Source of the DNA: JAFKFH01 sp017307375 | GTDB lineage: Bacteria > Pseudomonadota > Alphaproteobacteria > Ferrovibrionales > Ferrovibrionaceae | Length of the DNA: 64,000 nt | Assembly: GCA_965229335.1 (NCBI GenBank) | Contig: OZ245874.1 | Coordinates: 2,728,001 to 2,792,000 of the forward strand | Direction of reading: 5' to 3' | Made by a program: the position numbers and the translations under genes | In this document: positions 49,062 through 57,984 of the stretch, one piece after another | Layout of the letters: the number at the start of each line of letters is the position of its first letter | Position numbering within the stretch: position 1 is the stretch's first letter | Notes under the pieces: generated by a model | The model's database searches: none | Seen by the model: only the letters and a program-made list of their open reading frames with translations | What the model was told of the DNA's origin: nothing

Positions 49062-49877
49062 GTGAAGAGCATTGTCACGGCACTGGTCGGCGCCATCGTC
49101 GCCTTCGGCATCGCCGCCGAGGCGCGCGCGCAGGACACGATCGCCAAGGTCAAGCAGGCCGGCGTCATCGTCGTCGGCGTCAAGAACGACTACAAGCCCT
49201 GGGGCTTCCTCGACCCCTCGGGCAAGATCCAGGGCTTCGAGATCGACCTGGCCCAGGAAGTCGCCGACAAGCTCGGCGTCAAGCTGGAGATGCTGCCCGT
49301 CACTGCCGCCAACCGCATGGAATTCCTGCGCCAGGGCCGCATCGACATGGTCATCGCGACGATGGGCGACACGCCCGAGCGGCGCAAGCAGGTCGGCATG
49401 ATCGAGCCGAACTACTATGCCGGCGCGACCAACGTGCTGGCGCCGAAGTCGGCCGGCCTCAAGAACTGGGCCGACCTGAAGGGCCGCAAGGTCTGCGCCG
49501 TGCAGGGCGCCTACTACAACCGCCGGGTCAGCCAGCTCTACGCCCCGGAAATGATCGTGTTCCCGGCAGTGCCCGACGCTCTCAAGGCGCTGCAGGGCAA
49601 CAACTGCGTCGCCTTCCTGTTCGACAATACCCTGATCGTATCGACCCTGGCGGGCGGCGATCCGCAGTGGGCCAACTACGAGATGCCGCTGCCGTCGGAA
49701 GACCCGCAGCTCTGGGCGATCGGCGTCCGGCTCGACGATCTCGACGCGCCGTTCGGCAAGCTGCTGAAGGACATGTCGGTCAATTGGCACAAGTCGGGCC
49801 ATCTGGTCGCGCTCGAGAAGAAGTGGGGCATCGAGACCAGCCCCTATCTGGTCGAGACCCAGAAGAAGCTGCAGTAA
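49062..49877 (+). CDS. Polar amino acid/opine ABC transporter substrate-binding protein
   Basis: A GTG start with an AAGGGGAGAG site gives 271 residues. The signal peptide 'MKSIVTALVGAIVAFGIAAE' is cleaved near 'ARAQ'. The mature domain is SBP family 3: 'GVIVVGVKNDYKPWGFLDPS', 'GFEIDLAQEVADKLGVKLEM', 'NRMEFLRQGRIDMVIATMGD'. Members bind glutamine, arginine, opines and similar amino acids. It belongs with the two permeases and ATPase downstream; the flavoprotein pair that follows suggests a secondary-amine amino acid as ligand. Confidence 0.88.
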   Translation: MKSIVTALVGAIVAFGIAAEARAQDTIAKVKQAGVIVVGVKNDYKPWGFLDPSGKIQGFEIDLAQEVADKLGVKLEMLPVTAANRMEFLRQGRIDMVIATMGDTPERRKQVGMIEPNYYAGATNVLAPKSAGLKNWADLKGRKVCAVQGAYYNRRVSQLYAPEMIVFPAVPDALKALQGNNCVAFLFDNTLIVSTLAGGDPQWANYEMPLPSEDPQLWAIGVRLDDLDAPFGKLLKDMSVNWHKSGHLVALEKKWGIETSPYLVETQKKLQ

Positions 49878-49901
49878 CGCGTCCGCGCGGTCGTCGGGGC
49901 C

Positions 49902-50645
49902 ATGGACGTCGCCCAATTCTTCTCGTGGCTCAACGATGCCCACGGGATCAATTTCTCGATCTTCTATGATCCCTTCGACCGCGACCGGTTCCTGGCGGGG
50001 CTGTGGACGACCGTCGCGCTGTCGGTCATCTGCATCCTGGCCTCGATCGCGCTGGGCATCGTCGGGGCCTGGGCGCAGGGGGCGAAATCCGCCGTCGTGC
50101 GCGCCGTGGCGCAGGGCTACGTCCAGGTCTTCCGCAATACCCCGCCGCTGGTCCAGCTGGCCTTCTTCTACTTTGCCTTCGCAACGCTGTTGCCGACGGT
50201 GCGCGACTCGTTCGGCGGTCAGGCGCCGCTGATCTCCTCGTTCGGCTGGGCGGTCATCTCGTTCTCGCTGTTTGCCGGTGCCTTCAACGTCGAGATCTTC
50301 CGGTCCGGCATCGAGGCGGTGCCGCAATCGACGATCGAGGCGGCCGAGGCGCTCGGCTATACCCGGCTCGGCGCCTATCGCCATGTCATCCTGCCGCTCG
50401 CCATCCGTGTCTGCCTGCCGGCGCTCAACAACAATCTCGTCAACCTGGTGAAGACCACGACGCTCGCCTATGCGATCGGCGTGCCGGAACTGCTCTACGC
50501 TGCTGCCCAGATCTGGTCCGAAGTGCTGAACGTGCGCGAGATGATGAACGTGCTGCTCGTCACCTATATCGCGCTGGTCGCCCTGCTCGTCGCCGCGATG
50601 AACAAGTGGGAGCGGATGATGCGCGTGCCGGGCTTCGGGCAATGA
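49902..50645 (+). CDS. Polar amino acid ABC transporter permease, first subunit
   Basis: A 247-residue HisM/HisQ-family permease with 'FLAGLWTTVALSVICILASI', 'FRNTPPLVQLAFFYFAFATL' and the EAA loop 'STIEAAEALGYTRLGAYRHV' (~144-163). Five or so helices. It starts 24 bases after the binding-protein gene and overlaps the second permease by 4 bases. Confidence 0.88.
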   Translation: MDVAQFFSWLNDAHGINFSIFYDPFDRDRFLAGLWTTVALSVICILASIALGIVGAWAQGAKSAVVRAVAQGYVQVFRNTPPLVQLAFFYFAFATLLPTVRDSFGGQAPLISSFGWAVISFSLFAGAFNVEIFRSGIEAVPQSTIEAAEALGYTRLGAYRHVILPLAIRVCLPALNNNLVNLVKTTTLAYAIGVPELLYAAAQIWSEVLNVREMMNVLLVTYIALVALLVAAMNKWERMMRVPGFGQ

Positions 50646-51457
50646 AGGTTCTGCTGACGCCACGCATCGAGGGTTTCGGCGGCAGCCGCTGGCTGAAGCC
50701 GATCGCCTCGACCCGCGCGCTTGCGGCCGTGGTCTTCGTCTTCCTGGCATCCGCGGCCTGGGCGCAGGCCGCGGCGCCGGCCGCACAGGCCAGCGTCATG
50801 TCGGTCCTGTGGAAATGGGCGCCGCTGATCTTCCAGGGCTTCCTGTTCAACCTGCTGGTTTCGGTCGGCACGATGGCGCTCGGCACCGTGCTCGGCGTGT
50901 TCCTGGGGCTGGCCCAGGTCTCGCCCTATCGCGGCTTGCGCCGCGCCGCCTGGGCCATCACCCAGTTCTTCCGCAATGCACCCTGGCTGGTGCTGCTGTT
51001 CTACGCCATGCTGATCCTGCCGTTCCAGATCGGCCCGGTCGCGCTGCCGTCCTGGCTGAAGGCCGTGATCGGCCTGTCGCTGCCGGTGATGGGAAACATT
51101 GCCGAGATCGTGCGCGGCGGCGTGCTCTCGATCCCGACCGGCCAATGGGAATCGGCCGAGGCGCTGGCCTTCAGTCGCCGGCAGATCCTGTGGATGATCA
51201 TCCTGCCCCAGGCGGTCAAGCGGATGATCCCGCCGTGGATGAACCAGTATGCGATCCTGACCATGGCGACGACGCTGATCTCGATCGTGGGCATCCAGGA
51301 CGGCTTGACGATGACCCGCGCGGCCCTGGTGGCCGAGGCGCGCACCGACCTGCTGGTGCCGATGTATCTGATGCTGCTGTTGATGTTCTTCGTCTACTGC
51401 TACCCGATCGCGCGCGCAACGCTGAGCCTCGAGCGCCGCTTCGCCGTGAAGATCTGA
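50642..51457 (+). CDS. Polar amino acid ABC transporter permease, second subunit
   Basis: A 271-residue permease starting 'MKVLLTPRIEGFGGSRWLKP'. Unlike the first subunit it has an extra N-terminal hydrophobic, signal-like stretch ending 'AAWAQAAAPAAQA' before the usual 'FQGFLFNLLVSVGTMALG'. The core has 'FRNAPWLVLLFYAMLILPFQ' and the EAA loop 'GQWESAEALAFSRRQILWMI'. Pairs with the upstream permease to form the channel. Gap of 12 bases to the ATPase gene. Confidence 0.87.
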   Translation: MKVLLTPRIEGFGGSRWLKPIASTRALAAVVFVFLASAAWAQAAAPAAQASVMSVLWKWAPLIFQGFLFNLLVSVGTMALGTVLGVFLGLAQVSPYRGLRRAAWAITQFFRNAPWLVLLFYAMLILPFQIGPVALPSWLKAVIGLSLPVMGNIAEIVRGGVLSIPTGQWESAEALAFSRRQILWMIILPQAVKRMIPPWMNQYAILTMATTLISIVGIQDGLTMTRAALVAEARTDLLVPMYLMLLLMFFVYCYPIARATLSLERRFAVKI

Positions 51458-51469
51458 GGATTCAAGCGC

Positions 51470-52222
51470 ATGACCACCGGCCATCACATCGGACGCCCGA
51501 TCGTCGTCATCGAGGGGGTCGAGAAAGCCTTCGGCGCGGTCACCGTGCTGCGCGACATCAACATGACCGTCTCGACCGGCGAGACCGTCTGCATCATCGG
51601 CCCTTCGGGCTCGGGCAAGTCGACGCTGCTGCGGTGTATCAACGCGCTGGCGCCGGTGACGAAGGGATCGATCACGGTCGACGGCCAGCAGGTCAATGAT
51701 CCGAAGCTCGACAAGCTCGCCCTGCGCCGCAAGGTCGGCATGGTGTTCCAGCAGTACAACCTGTTCGCCCACAAGACGGCGTTGCAGAACGTCATGATGG
51801 CGCCGATCCACGTGCTGGGGCAGCAGCGGGCCGAGGTCGAGGAACGCGCGCGGCGCCTGCTGGCCAAGGTCCGCCTGACCGGCAAGGAGAACAGCTATCC
51901 CGGCGAACTGTCGGGCGGCCAGCAGCAGCGCGTGGCGATCGCCCGCTCGCTGGCGATGAACCCCTCGGTCATGCTGTTCGACGAGGTGACCGCGGCCCTC
52001 GATCCCGAGACCAAGAAGGAAGTGCTGGTCACCATCCGCGAGCTGGCCGGCGAGGGCATGACCTGCATTCTGGTCACCCATGAGATGGGTTTCGCCCGCG
52101 AGGTGGCCGACCACGTCTATTTTACCGATGGCGGCCTGATCGTCGAGGATGGCCCGCCGGCCGACCTTCTCGGCGCGCCGCGCCACGAGCGTACCCGCGC
52201 GTTTCTCGACCAGGTGCTGTAG
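51470..52222 (+). CDS. Polar amino acid ABC transporter ATP-binding protein (GlnQ/HisP-like)
   Basis: A 250-residue ATPase with Walker A 'GPSGSGKSTLLRCINAL', 'KVGMVFQQYNLFAHKTALQN' (typical of GlnQ), signature 'LSGGQQQRVAIARSLAMNP', Walker B 'VMLFDEVTAALDPE' and 'LVTHEMGFAREVADHVYF'. It drives uptake through the two permeases. Its stop codon merges with one arm of an inverted repeat (52222-52257). Confidence 0.92.
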   Translation: MTTGHHIGRPIVVIEGVEKAFGAVTVLRDINMTVSTGETVCIIGPSGSGKSTLLRCINALAPVTKGSITVDGQQVNDPKLDKLALRRKVGMVFQQYNLFAHKTALQNVMMAPIHVLGQQRAEVEERARRLLAKVRLTGKENSYPGELSGGQQQRVAIARSLAMNPSVMLFDEVTAALDPETKKEVLVTIRELAGEGMTCILVTHEMGFAREVADHVYFTDGGLIVEDGPPADLLGAPRHERTRAFLDQVL

Positions 52223-52257
52223 TCGCAAACGGGGTGTATCGAGGTCGTATTTGCGAC
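52222..52257. promoter_or_regulatory. Inverted repeat with a betaine-regulon-like core upstream of the opine-oxidase pair
   Basis: Arms GTCGCAAA (52222-52229) and TTTGCGAC (52250-52257) are perfect inverted repeats 20 bases apart. The right part reads GTCGTATTTGC (52244-52254), matching the GTCGNATYTGY motif found upstream of gbcA/gbdR and of the dimethylglycine dehydrogenase. It lies ~65-100 bases before the oxidase gene. No T-run, so an operator is preferred over a terminator. Confidence 0.5.
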
Positions 52258-52319
52258 GGGCAGCCGCGCCGGGGCGGCGCATAGTTTCCGCGACATTATT
52301 CCTGCCGGGGTTGAAGCCC

Positions 52320-53909
52320 ATGAGTGAGATGCCCATCGACGAAGCCTCGATCGCGGTCAAGGAACTGGCGATCACCGAGCGGACGCCGCTGCTGATCATC
52401 GGTGCCGGTCCGGCCGGTATCGCCGCCGCGATGGCGGCAAGCCGCCGCGGCATCGCCGCGATGCTGGTCGACGAGAATCCGGTGCCGTTCGAGACCATGG
52501 GCGAGGAAGTGCCGCTGCATTTCGGTCAGCGCATGACCGGGGCCACCCGCAACCGCAACGCGATGATGGAGGCCGTGCTGGAGGCCGACCCGGCCTTGAG
52601 CGAGGCGTTCGAAGCCGGGGTCGACATCCGCCTGGGCACCGTGGTCTGGGGGCTGTATGCGCCGATGCCGACCGCCGGCTGGATCCCCGGCACCGTCGCC
52701 GCGCTGGCCGATCACGAGCGCTCGTGGATCGTGGGGGCCGAGAACGTCATCGTCGCCGCCGGTCGCCGCGACATGGGCCTGGCCTTTCCGGGTTGGGAAC
52801 TGCCGGGCGTGATGGGGGCGGTTGCGGCCGAGCGGCTGGCCACGACCTATGATGCGCTGGCGGCGCGCCGGGCCGTGGTGCTCGGCACCTCGACCGAGAC
52901 GATGCTGGCGGTTGCGGCGATGCGGCATGCCGGTGTCGCGATCGCGGCGATCGTCGAACGGGCGGACCGGGTTCTCGATCAGGCCGCGGAAGGGGCGCTG
53001 ACCGGGCATGTCGTCGCCCGCGCCGAGGGCGATGCCGACGGCATCCGGGCCGTCGTGGTCGCGGCGGTCGATGCCGATGGCCGCCATGTGCCGGGCAGCG
53101 AGCAGCGCTTCGAGTGCGATACCCTCGTGCTCGGTATCGGCACCGTCCCGGCGATCGAACTGCTGGAGGCGATGGGCGCGCGCGTTGCCTTCGATCCGGC
53201 GCGGGGCGGCCATGTGCCGGTCGTCGATGCCGGCCAACAGACGACACGCCCGGGCATCTATGCGATCGGCGACTGTGCCGGCATCTGGCCCGGCAAGAGC
53301 CGCGATACCGCCGTCGTGCGGGCCGAGGCCGAGGCCGCGGTGGCCGCGATCGCGGCTGATGCTCCCGTCCCGTCGGTGCAGCCCGACGAACCCGCGGTCG
53401 ACCTTGCCGCCTATCGCTGCGGCTGGGTTCGCGCGTCGGTGGTCGAGGCGGCGGGCGAGCCCTATGTCTGCCAGTGCGAGGAAGTGACGGCCCGCGAGAT
53501 CCTCGAGGTACGGCCCCCGCGCTATCTCGGCTGGACGCCGCCGACGCAGAAGCCCGCCGACCTGCGCAGTCTGCTGGGGGCCGGCCCGCCGCACCCGGAC
53601 CAGGTCAAGCGCCTGACCCGCGCCGGCATGGGCGCGTGCCAGGGGCGCCGTTGCCGCGAGCAGGTCGCCGCGCTGCTGGCGCTGGGGGCGTCCGAGCCGC
53701 TGGATCAGGTGCCGCTGGCCACGTTCCGCGCGCCGGTGCGGCCGTTGCCGCTGGCCCGGCTGGATCTCGGGGCCGATCCGGTGACGGTCGGGCGGGGCTG
53801 GGATTCGTGGTTCGGCATGGCGCCGCAATGGGTGCCGTTCTGGAAGGTGCCGTCGCATTACACCGCTTCCGGCCGCGAGGCCGATGGCGAGCCGGTGGCG
53901 AGCGAGTGA
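52320..53909 (+). CDS. FAD/[2Fe-2S] oxidoreductase, opine oxidase/HcnB-like alpha subunit
   Basis: I start at 'MSEMPIDEASIAVKELAITE' (529 residues). The FAD motif is 'LLIIGAGPAGIAAAMAASRR' (25-44), with a late 'PGIYAIGDCAGI'. The C-terminal Fer2_BFD-like domain has Cys384-x-Cys386 in 'VCQCEEVTAREIL' and Cys440-x4-Cys445 in 'GACQGRRC', ligands for a [2Fe-2S] cluster. At the usual second Rossmann motif the sequence is 'VVLGTSTETMLAVAAMRHAG', lacking the normal glycines. Homologues form the alpha subunits of octopine/nopaline oxidases, HcnABC and hydroxyproline dehydrogenases. It pairs with the DadA-type gene 10 bases downstream. Confidence 0.78.
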   Translation: MSEMPIDEASIAVKELAITERTPLLIIGAGPAGIAAAMAASRRGIAAMLVDENPVPFETMGEEVPLHFGQRMTGATRNRNAMMEAVLEADPALSEAFEAGVDIRLGTVVWGLYAPMPTAGWIPGTVAALADHERSWIVGAENVIVAAGRRDMGLAFPGWELPGVMGAVAAERLATTYDALAARRAVVLGTSTETMLAVAAMRHAGVAIAAIVERADRVLDQAAEGALTGHVVARAEGDADGIRAVVVAAVDADGRHVPGSEQRFECDTLVLGIGTVPAIELLEAMGARVAFDPARGGHVPVVDAGQQTTRPGIYAIGDCAGIWPGKSRDTAVVRAEAEAAVAAIAADAPVPSVQPDEPAVDLAAYRCGWVRASVVEAAGEPYVCQCEEVTAREILEVRPPRYLGWTPPTQKPADLRSLLGAGPPHPDQVKRLTRAGMGACQGRRCREQVAALLALGASEPLDQVPLATFRAPVRPLPLARLDLGADPVTVGRGWDSWFGMAPQWVPFWKVPSHYTASGREADGEPVASE

Positions 53910-53919
53910 GGGTGGGGCG

Positions 53920-55077
53920 ATGAGCAGCGAGGCAGTGAACGGGGCCGGCGTCGTCATCGTCGGCGGTGGCGTCACGGGCTTGAGCGCCGGCTGGTGGCTG
54001 GCCCGCCAGGGCGTCGACGTCCTGGTGCTGGAGAAAGGCATCGTCGGCTGGGGCGCATCCGGCCGCAATGGCGGCGGTTGTTCGCATCATCACAGCCCGT
54101 TGTTCCTGGAAGAGCAGCGCCTGTGGCCAATGATGGACGAGTTGCTGGGTTACCCGACCGAGTTTCGCCCCGGCCGCATCCGGCTGGCCTGCGACGAGCA
54201 CCAGATGGGGCTGTATCGCCGGGCGCTGGAAAACGGCGAATACCAGGGCTTCCATTCCGATGCGCTCGATCCCAGGCAGGTGCGCGAGCTGGTGCCGCTG
54301 GCCGGCGACGATGTCGTGGGCGGCTATCACTACCATTTCGGCGGTCACGCCAACCCGCATCGCACGGTCCAGGGCTATGCCTGGGCGATCGAGGATCTCG
54401 GCGGCAAGGTATTGCAGCATACCGCCGTGCAGGGTTTCGTCACGGCAGGCGGCAAGGTCACCGCGGTGAAGACCGATCGTGGCGAGTATGGCTGCGACCA
54501 ACTGGTGATCGCCGCAGGCCCATATACCGAGCAGCTGGCCGCCCAGCTTGGCGCGACGGTGCCGGTGATGCCGGCGCGCGCCGAGATGATCGTGACCGAG
54601 CCGCTGCCGCTGATGCCGCTGGGCGGCGTCGACGGCAATGGCCTTTATGGCCGCCAGACCCTGCGCGGCAATCTCGCCTATGGCGGTGGGCCGCACGAAT
54701 GGCTGAACGTCGACGATATCGAGGCGCACCGGCCGCAATCGACGCCGTTGACCGGCGACATCGCCGCCCGGCTCGTCCGCCTGCTGCCCAAGGCCGCGCA
54801 TGTCAAGGTGATCCGCAGCTGGGCCGGGTTCATCGAGAATACGCCGGACGGGCGGCCGATCATCGACCGCCTGCCGACGGTCGCGAACGCGATCGTCGCA
54901 ACCTTGTCCAGCGTCGGCTTCGGCCTGTCACCGGCAACCGGCCATGCGATTCAGGAACTGGTGACCGACGGCCGGTGCAGCTTCGCCGACCTCTCGACCT
55001 TCGCCCTGTCGCGCTTCGACCGGCTGGAGCCCAACTGGCGCGAACTCCAGGGCTGGCGGCCAGTCACGACGAGGTGA
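53920..55077 (+). CDS. DadA-family FAD oxidoreductase, opine oxidase/HcnC-like beta subunit
   Basis: I start at 'MSSEAVNGAGVVIVGGGVTG' (385 residues), 10 bases after the alpha-subunit stop. The FAD fold is 'VVIVGGGVTGLSAGWWLARQ' (11-30); 'GASGRNGGGCSHHHSPLF' is the glycine-rich loop of DadA/SoxB-type amine oxidases, and 'WAGFIENTPDGRPIIDRLPT' is the C-terminal flavin site. It should oxidise a secondary-amine amino acid (opine, hydroxyproline or N-methyl amino acid) brought in by the ABC system upstream. The exact substrate is unknown. Confidence 0.8.
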   Translation: MSSEAVNGAGVVIVGGGVTGLSAGWWLARQGVDVLVLEKGIVGWGASGRNGGGCSHHHSPLFLEEQRLWPMMDELLGYPTEFRPGRIRLACDEHQMGLYRRALENGEYQGFHSDALDPRQVRELVPLAGDDVVGGYHYHFGGHANPHRTVQGYAWAIEDLGGKVLQHTAVQGFVTAGGKVTAVKTDRGEYGCDQLVIAAGPYTEQLAAQLGATVPVMPARAEMIVTEPLPLMPLGGVDGNGLYGRQTLRGNLAYGGGPHEWLNVDDIEAHRPQSTPLTGDIAARLVRLLPKAAHVKVIRSWAGFIENTPDGRPIIDRLPTVANAIVATLSSVGFGLSPATGHAIQELVTDGRCSFADLSTFALSRFDRLEPNWRELQGWRPVTTR

Positions 55078-55165
55078 TCGCCATTGCCGTCAGCCCGCCT
55101 GATCCGATGCTTGAAACCTGACGTAAGGGGTAACAAGCAAGCAATCTTCAGGCGGAACCAGGTCC

Positions 55166-55621
55166 ATGTCACTGCACCAGCTCATCTATTACAGCCGCAA
55201 CACCGCAGCGGGCGACGACCGCGAGATGCTCCGCCAGTTGCGCGACATCGTCGCTGTGTCGCAGGCCAACAACAGCCGGGACGGAATCACCGGGGCCCTG
55301 ATCTTCGACAAGCAGTGGTTCGTGCAGATCCTGGAAGGCGAGATGGAGCGGATCGAGGCGACGTACAATCGCATCGCCAGGGATCCGCGGCATGGCACGA
55401 TCACCCTGGTCGAAACCCGCGGCATTCCGCATCGCCAGTTCGCAGAATGGGCGATGGGCGGCACCATGCGTACGCCGGAAGTGCAGGAAATATTCCTGCG
55501 TCACGGCATCGGCGGCACGCTCGATCCGGCCCGGTTGAAGGGCGGCGCCATCCTCGCCCTTGCGCTCGATCTCAAGGCCTATGAAATGGAGAAGAAGGCC
55601 GCCATTGCCCGGCCGGCATGA
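55166..55621 (+). CDS. BLUF-domain blue-light photoreceptor
   Basis: The 151-residue protein has a BLUF domain over residues 1-~95: 'LHQLIYYSRN' with the flavin-coupled Tyr8, 'NNSRDGITGAL' with Asn35/36, 'FVQILEGE' with the switch Gln54, and 'FAEWAMGG' with Trp95/Met97. These equal Tyr8, Asn31/32, Gln50, Trp91 and Met93 of PixD (Slr1694). The C-terminal ~55 residues are helical and carry no enzyme domain, so it is a short PixD/BlrB type that must act through a partner protein. It follows the amine oxidase pair after 88 bases and is convergent with the ferredoxin reductase gene. Confidence 0.92.
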   Translation: MSLHQLIYYSRNTAAGDDREMLRQLRDIVAVSQANNSRDGITGALIFDKQWFVQILEGEMERIEATYNRIARDPRHGTITLVETRGIPHRQFAEWAMGGTMRTPEVQEIFLRHGIGGTLDPARLKGGAILALALDLKAYEMEKKAAIARPA

Positions 55622-55642
55622 GCGGGTCTGATTGACGGCCCA

Positions 55643-56641
55643 TTACAGCGTGATCGTCACGTCGGTCCTCGGGCGTGACGAGCACGCGAGGATGTAGCCA
55701 GCGGCTTCGTCCTCGGGCGAGAGGCCGCCGTTGTGCCGCATCGTCACTTCGCCTGTCACGATCTTCACCCGGCAGGTGCCGCAGATGCCGCTGGCGCAGC
55801 CGCAGGGGATCACGATCTGCCGGCGGGTTGCGGCCTCCAGGATCGTCTCGGTCGGGGCGACGGGAAAGCTGCGCTCACCCAGTGTCACCTCGACCGTCGA
55901 GGCGTCGGTTTCGCCGACAAGGACGTCGGGTGCCTTCGGCGCGGCGCCGAAATGCTCGATGTGGAAATCGTCCTTCGCGCCACCCTCTGCCGCATGGATC
56001 AACCGTGCGGCTTGCATGAAGCCATCGGGCCCGCAGCAATAGACCCGCCGTCGGGCAAAATCGGGAATGGCCACCGACAAGAGACGTCGGCCAAGCCGGC
56101 CGCGATAGCCGAACCAGCCCGGGCCGGGCCTGCTCAGAACGACGCTGACCGACAGCTTCGGCAGTTGCCGCTGCAGCGCGGTCAATTCCCGGGCGAACAC
56201 CACTTCCTCTTCGTCGCGCGCCGCATGGAACCAGGCGACATCGGTACCGGGCGCTGTGGCGGCGAGATGGCGCAGCATCGCCATCAGCGGCGATGCGCCG
56301 GAGCCGGCCGAGACGAAGGCGACCGGCCCCGCGCCGTCCAGCACGAAACGTCCGACCGGACCGCTGGCCGAGACCGTCATGCCCGGCCCGAGCACCTGGT
56401 GCAGCCAGCCGGTCGCGCGCCCCTGCGGATGGCGCTTGATGGTCAGCTCGATCGTCTCGCCGCCCGGGGCCGAGGCGATGGAGAACGTCCGGTAGAGCGT
56501 CTCTCCCGCGATATCGAGGGCGAGCGTCACGGCCTGGCCGGGCAGATGGCAGAACCCTGTTTCCCGCGGACGCAGGGCGAAGGTCTTGACCGTCGGCGTC
56601 TCGTCGCGCACCGCGATGCAGTCGAGCAGCATGGCGTTCAC
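55643..56641 (-). CDS. gbcB: Ferredoxin reductase of the Rieske demethylase (GbcB-like)
   Basis: The GTG start at 56641 overlaps the gbcA stop (GTGA); an in-frame ATG lies three codons later. The 332-residue protein has an FAD-binding domain ('RTFSIASAPGG'), an NAD domain ('PVAFVSAGSGASPLMAMLRH', 'VYCCGPDGFM') and a C-terminal plant-type [2Fe-2S] domain ('CGCASGICGTC' plus 'LACSSRP', four cysteines). It passes electrons from NADH to the Rieske oxygenase encoded upstream. Similar reductases serve carnitine and stachydrine oxygenases. Confidence 0.85.
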   Translation of the reverse strand: MNAMLLDCIAVRDETPTVKTFALRPRETGFCHLPGQAVTLALDIAGETLYRTFSIASAPGGETIELTIKRHPQGRATGWLHQVLGPGMTVSASGPVGRFVLDGAGPVAFVSAGSGASPLMAMLRHLAATAPGTDVAWFHAARDEEEVVFARELTALQRQLPKLSVSVVLSRPGPGWFGYRGRLGRRLLSVAIPDFARRRVYCCGPDGFMQAARLIHAAEGGAKDDFHIEHFGAAPKAPDVLVGETDASTVEVTLGERSFPVAPTETILEAATRRQIVIPCGCASGICGTCRVKIVTGEVTMRHNGGLSPEDEAAGYILACSSRPRTDVTITL

Positions 56642-57870
56642 TCGGCCGCCTGCGCGAGCGGCGCGCCAAAGAAGGCGGCCATCTTGCCGGCATACCAGTT
56701 GGTGAAGTTGCGCAGCATGAATTCCGACGGGGCATAAGGGCCGGGGCGATAGGCCATCGAGGCGATCCCCTCGTGATTGATCTGGGCCAGCCGCGCATCC
56801 TGGTCGTTGGTGGCGATCCAGACCCGGGTCAAGCGCTCGATGTCGTAGTCGACCCCCTCGATCGCATCCTCATGAACCAGCCAGGTGGTGCGCACGGCGG
56901 TCCGGCCGGCGGAAAGGGGCAGGACGCGGAAATGGATGATGTGATCGGCCAGGAAATGGTTCCAGTTGTTGGGCACCCTGAACATGCGGACCGAGCCGAG
57001 ATCCGGGTCGGTGAAGTCGCCGAGCAGCTTGCGACAGGCCGGGCCGCCGTCCATCGTGAACGATAGCGCCCCATCATGGAACGGCAGGCGGATGCAGCGG
57101 AATTCCTGCCCGCCGTCGGCCGGCAGATGCGGCAGGCCGTGACTTTCCCAGCGGGCCGTCTGGCGATCCATCAGCTTCTGGAAATCGGCAGTGCCGCGGG
57201 GGTCGTCCGGCAGCGCGAACTCGACCAGCGTGGCCAGAAGCTCCGGGTGATTACCCGCACAATGGTAGCATTCGCGGTTGTTCTCGATGACCAGTTTCCA
57301 GTTCGCCTCCTCGATCAGCGTCATCTCATGGGCGACCTTGGTGCGGTCGGGCTGATGCGGCGCGATATAGGGCGCGACGGTGCGGCGAAAATGCGCCAGA
57401 TCGGGCGGGGTTTCGGCGAGGCAGACATAGACCATGCCGCAATTGACCTCGACCGCGACCGGTTTCAGGCCGTAGCCGGCCGGGTCGAAGTCGCCAGGCA
57501 TCTGGCGGGCGTGCAGCAGCCGGCCGTCGAGCTCGTAGACCCATTGGTGATAGCTGCAGGTCAGGCGATGGGCATGGCCCTTCTCGGCCAGGCAGATGCG
57601 CGAACCGCGATGACGGCAGGTATTGTGGAAGGCCCGTACCTGGCCGTCGCGGTCGCGCAGCACGATGACCGGGTTGCGGCCGATCGTCAGCGTCAGGAAA
57701 TCGCCGGGCTTTCTGATCTCGCAGACATTGCAGGCGAACAGCCACTCGGCCTCGAAGACCGCGGCGATGTCGGCTTCGTGGAAGGCTTCGTCGACGTAGA
57801 AGGCCTGGGGCAGGCTGAAACCGTCGCGGCGCTCGGCCAGCAGGGATTTGATGCGCTCGGCTGGGATCAT
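56638..57870 (-). CDS. gbcA: Rieske-type betaine N-demethylase (GbcA-like)
   Basis: I start at 'MIPAERIKSLLAERRDGFSL' (410 residues). The Rieske cluster is Cys85-x-His87 ('CRHRGSR') and Cys105-x2-His108 ('CSYHQW'). The mononuclear iron site is in 'IENNRECYHCAGNHPEL', the exact pattern seen in glycine betaine and stachydrine demethylases. It removes one methyl as formaldehyde, converting glycine betaine to dimethylglycine. The neighbouring GbdR-like regulator, betaine-type transporter, SoxBDAG and dimethylglycine dehydrogenase support glycine betaine; proline betaine or carnitine is not excluded. Confidence 0.85.
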   Translation of the reverse strand: MIPAERIKSLLAERRDGFSLPQAFYVDEAFHEADIAAVFEAEWLFACNVCEIRKPGDFLTLTIGRNPVIVLRDRDGQVRAFHNTCRHRGSRICLAEKGHAHRLTCSYHQWVYELDGRLLHARQMPGDFDPAGYGLKPVAVEVNCGMVYVCLAETPPDLAHFRRTVAPYIAPHQPDRTKVAHEMTLIEEANWKLVIENNRECYHCAGNHPELLATLVEFALPDDPRGTADFQKLMDRQTARWESHGLPHLPADGGQEFRCIRLPFHDGALSFTMDGGPACRKLLGDFTDPDLGSVRMFRVPNNWNHFLADHIIHFRVLPLSAGRTAVRTTWLVHEDAIEGVDYDIERLTRVWIATNDQDARLAQINHEGIASMAYRPGPYAPSEFMLRNFTNWYAGKMAAFFGAPLAQAAE

Positions 57871-57984
57871 GATCTGGCCTGGCCCTTGATGACGACGACA
57901 GGCCCGATCATTGCGCCATCCCCGGGCATTTGCCGGCCGGTTTGCGACCGTTGCGGCGATGGAGACGACATGGTTCGCCCCGAT

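Noticed and set aside
55110..55136. RpoH-like promoter before the BLUF gene (CTTGAAA)
   Set aside because: The -35 looks right, but no -10 of the expected form occurs at the proper spacing.
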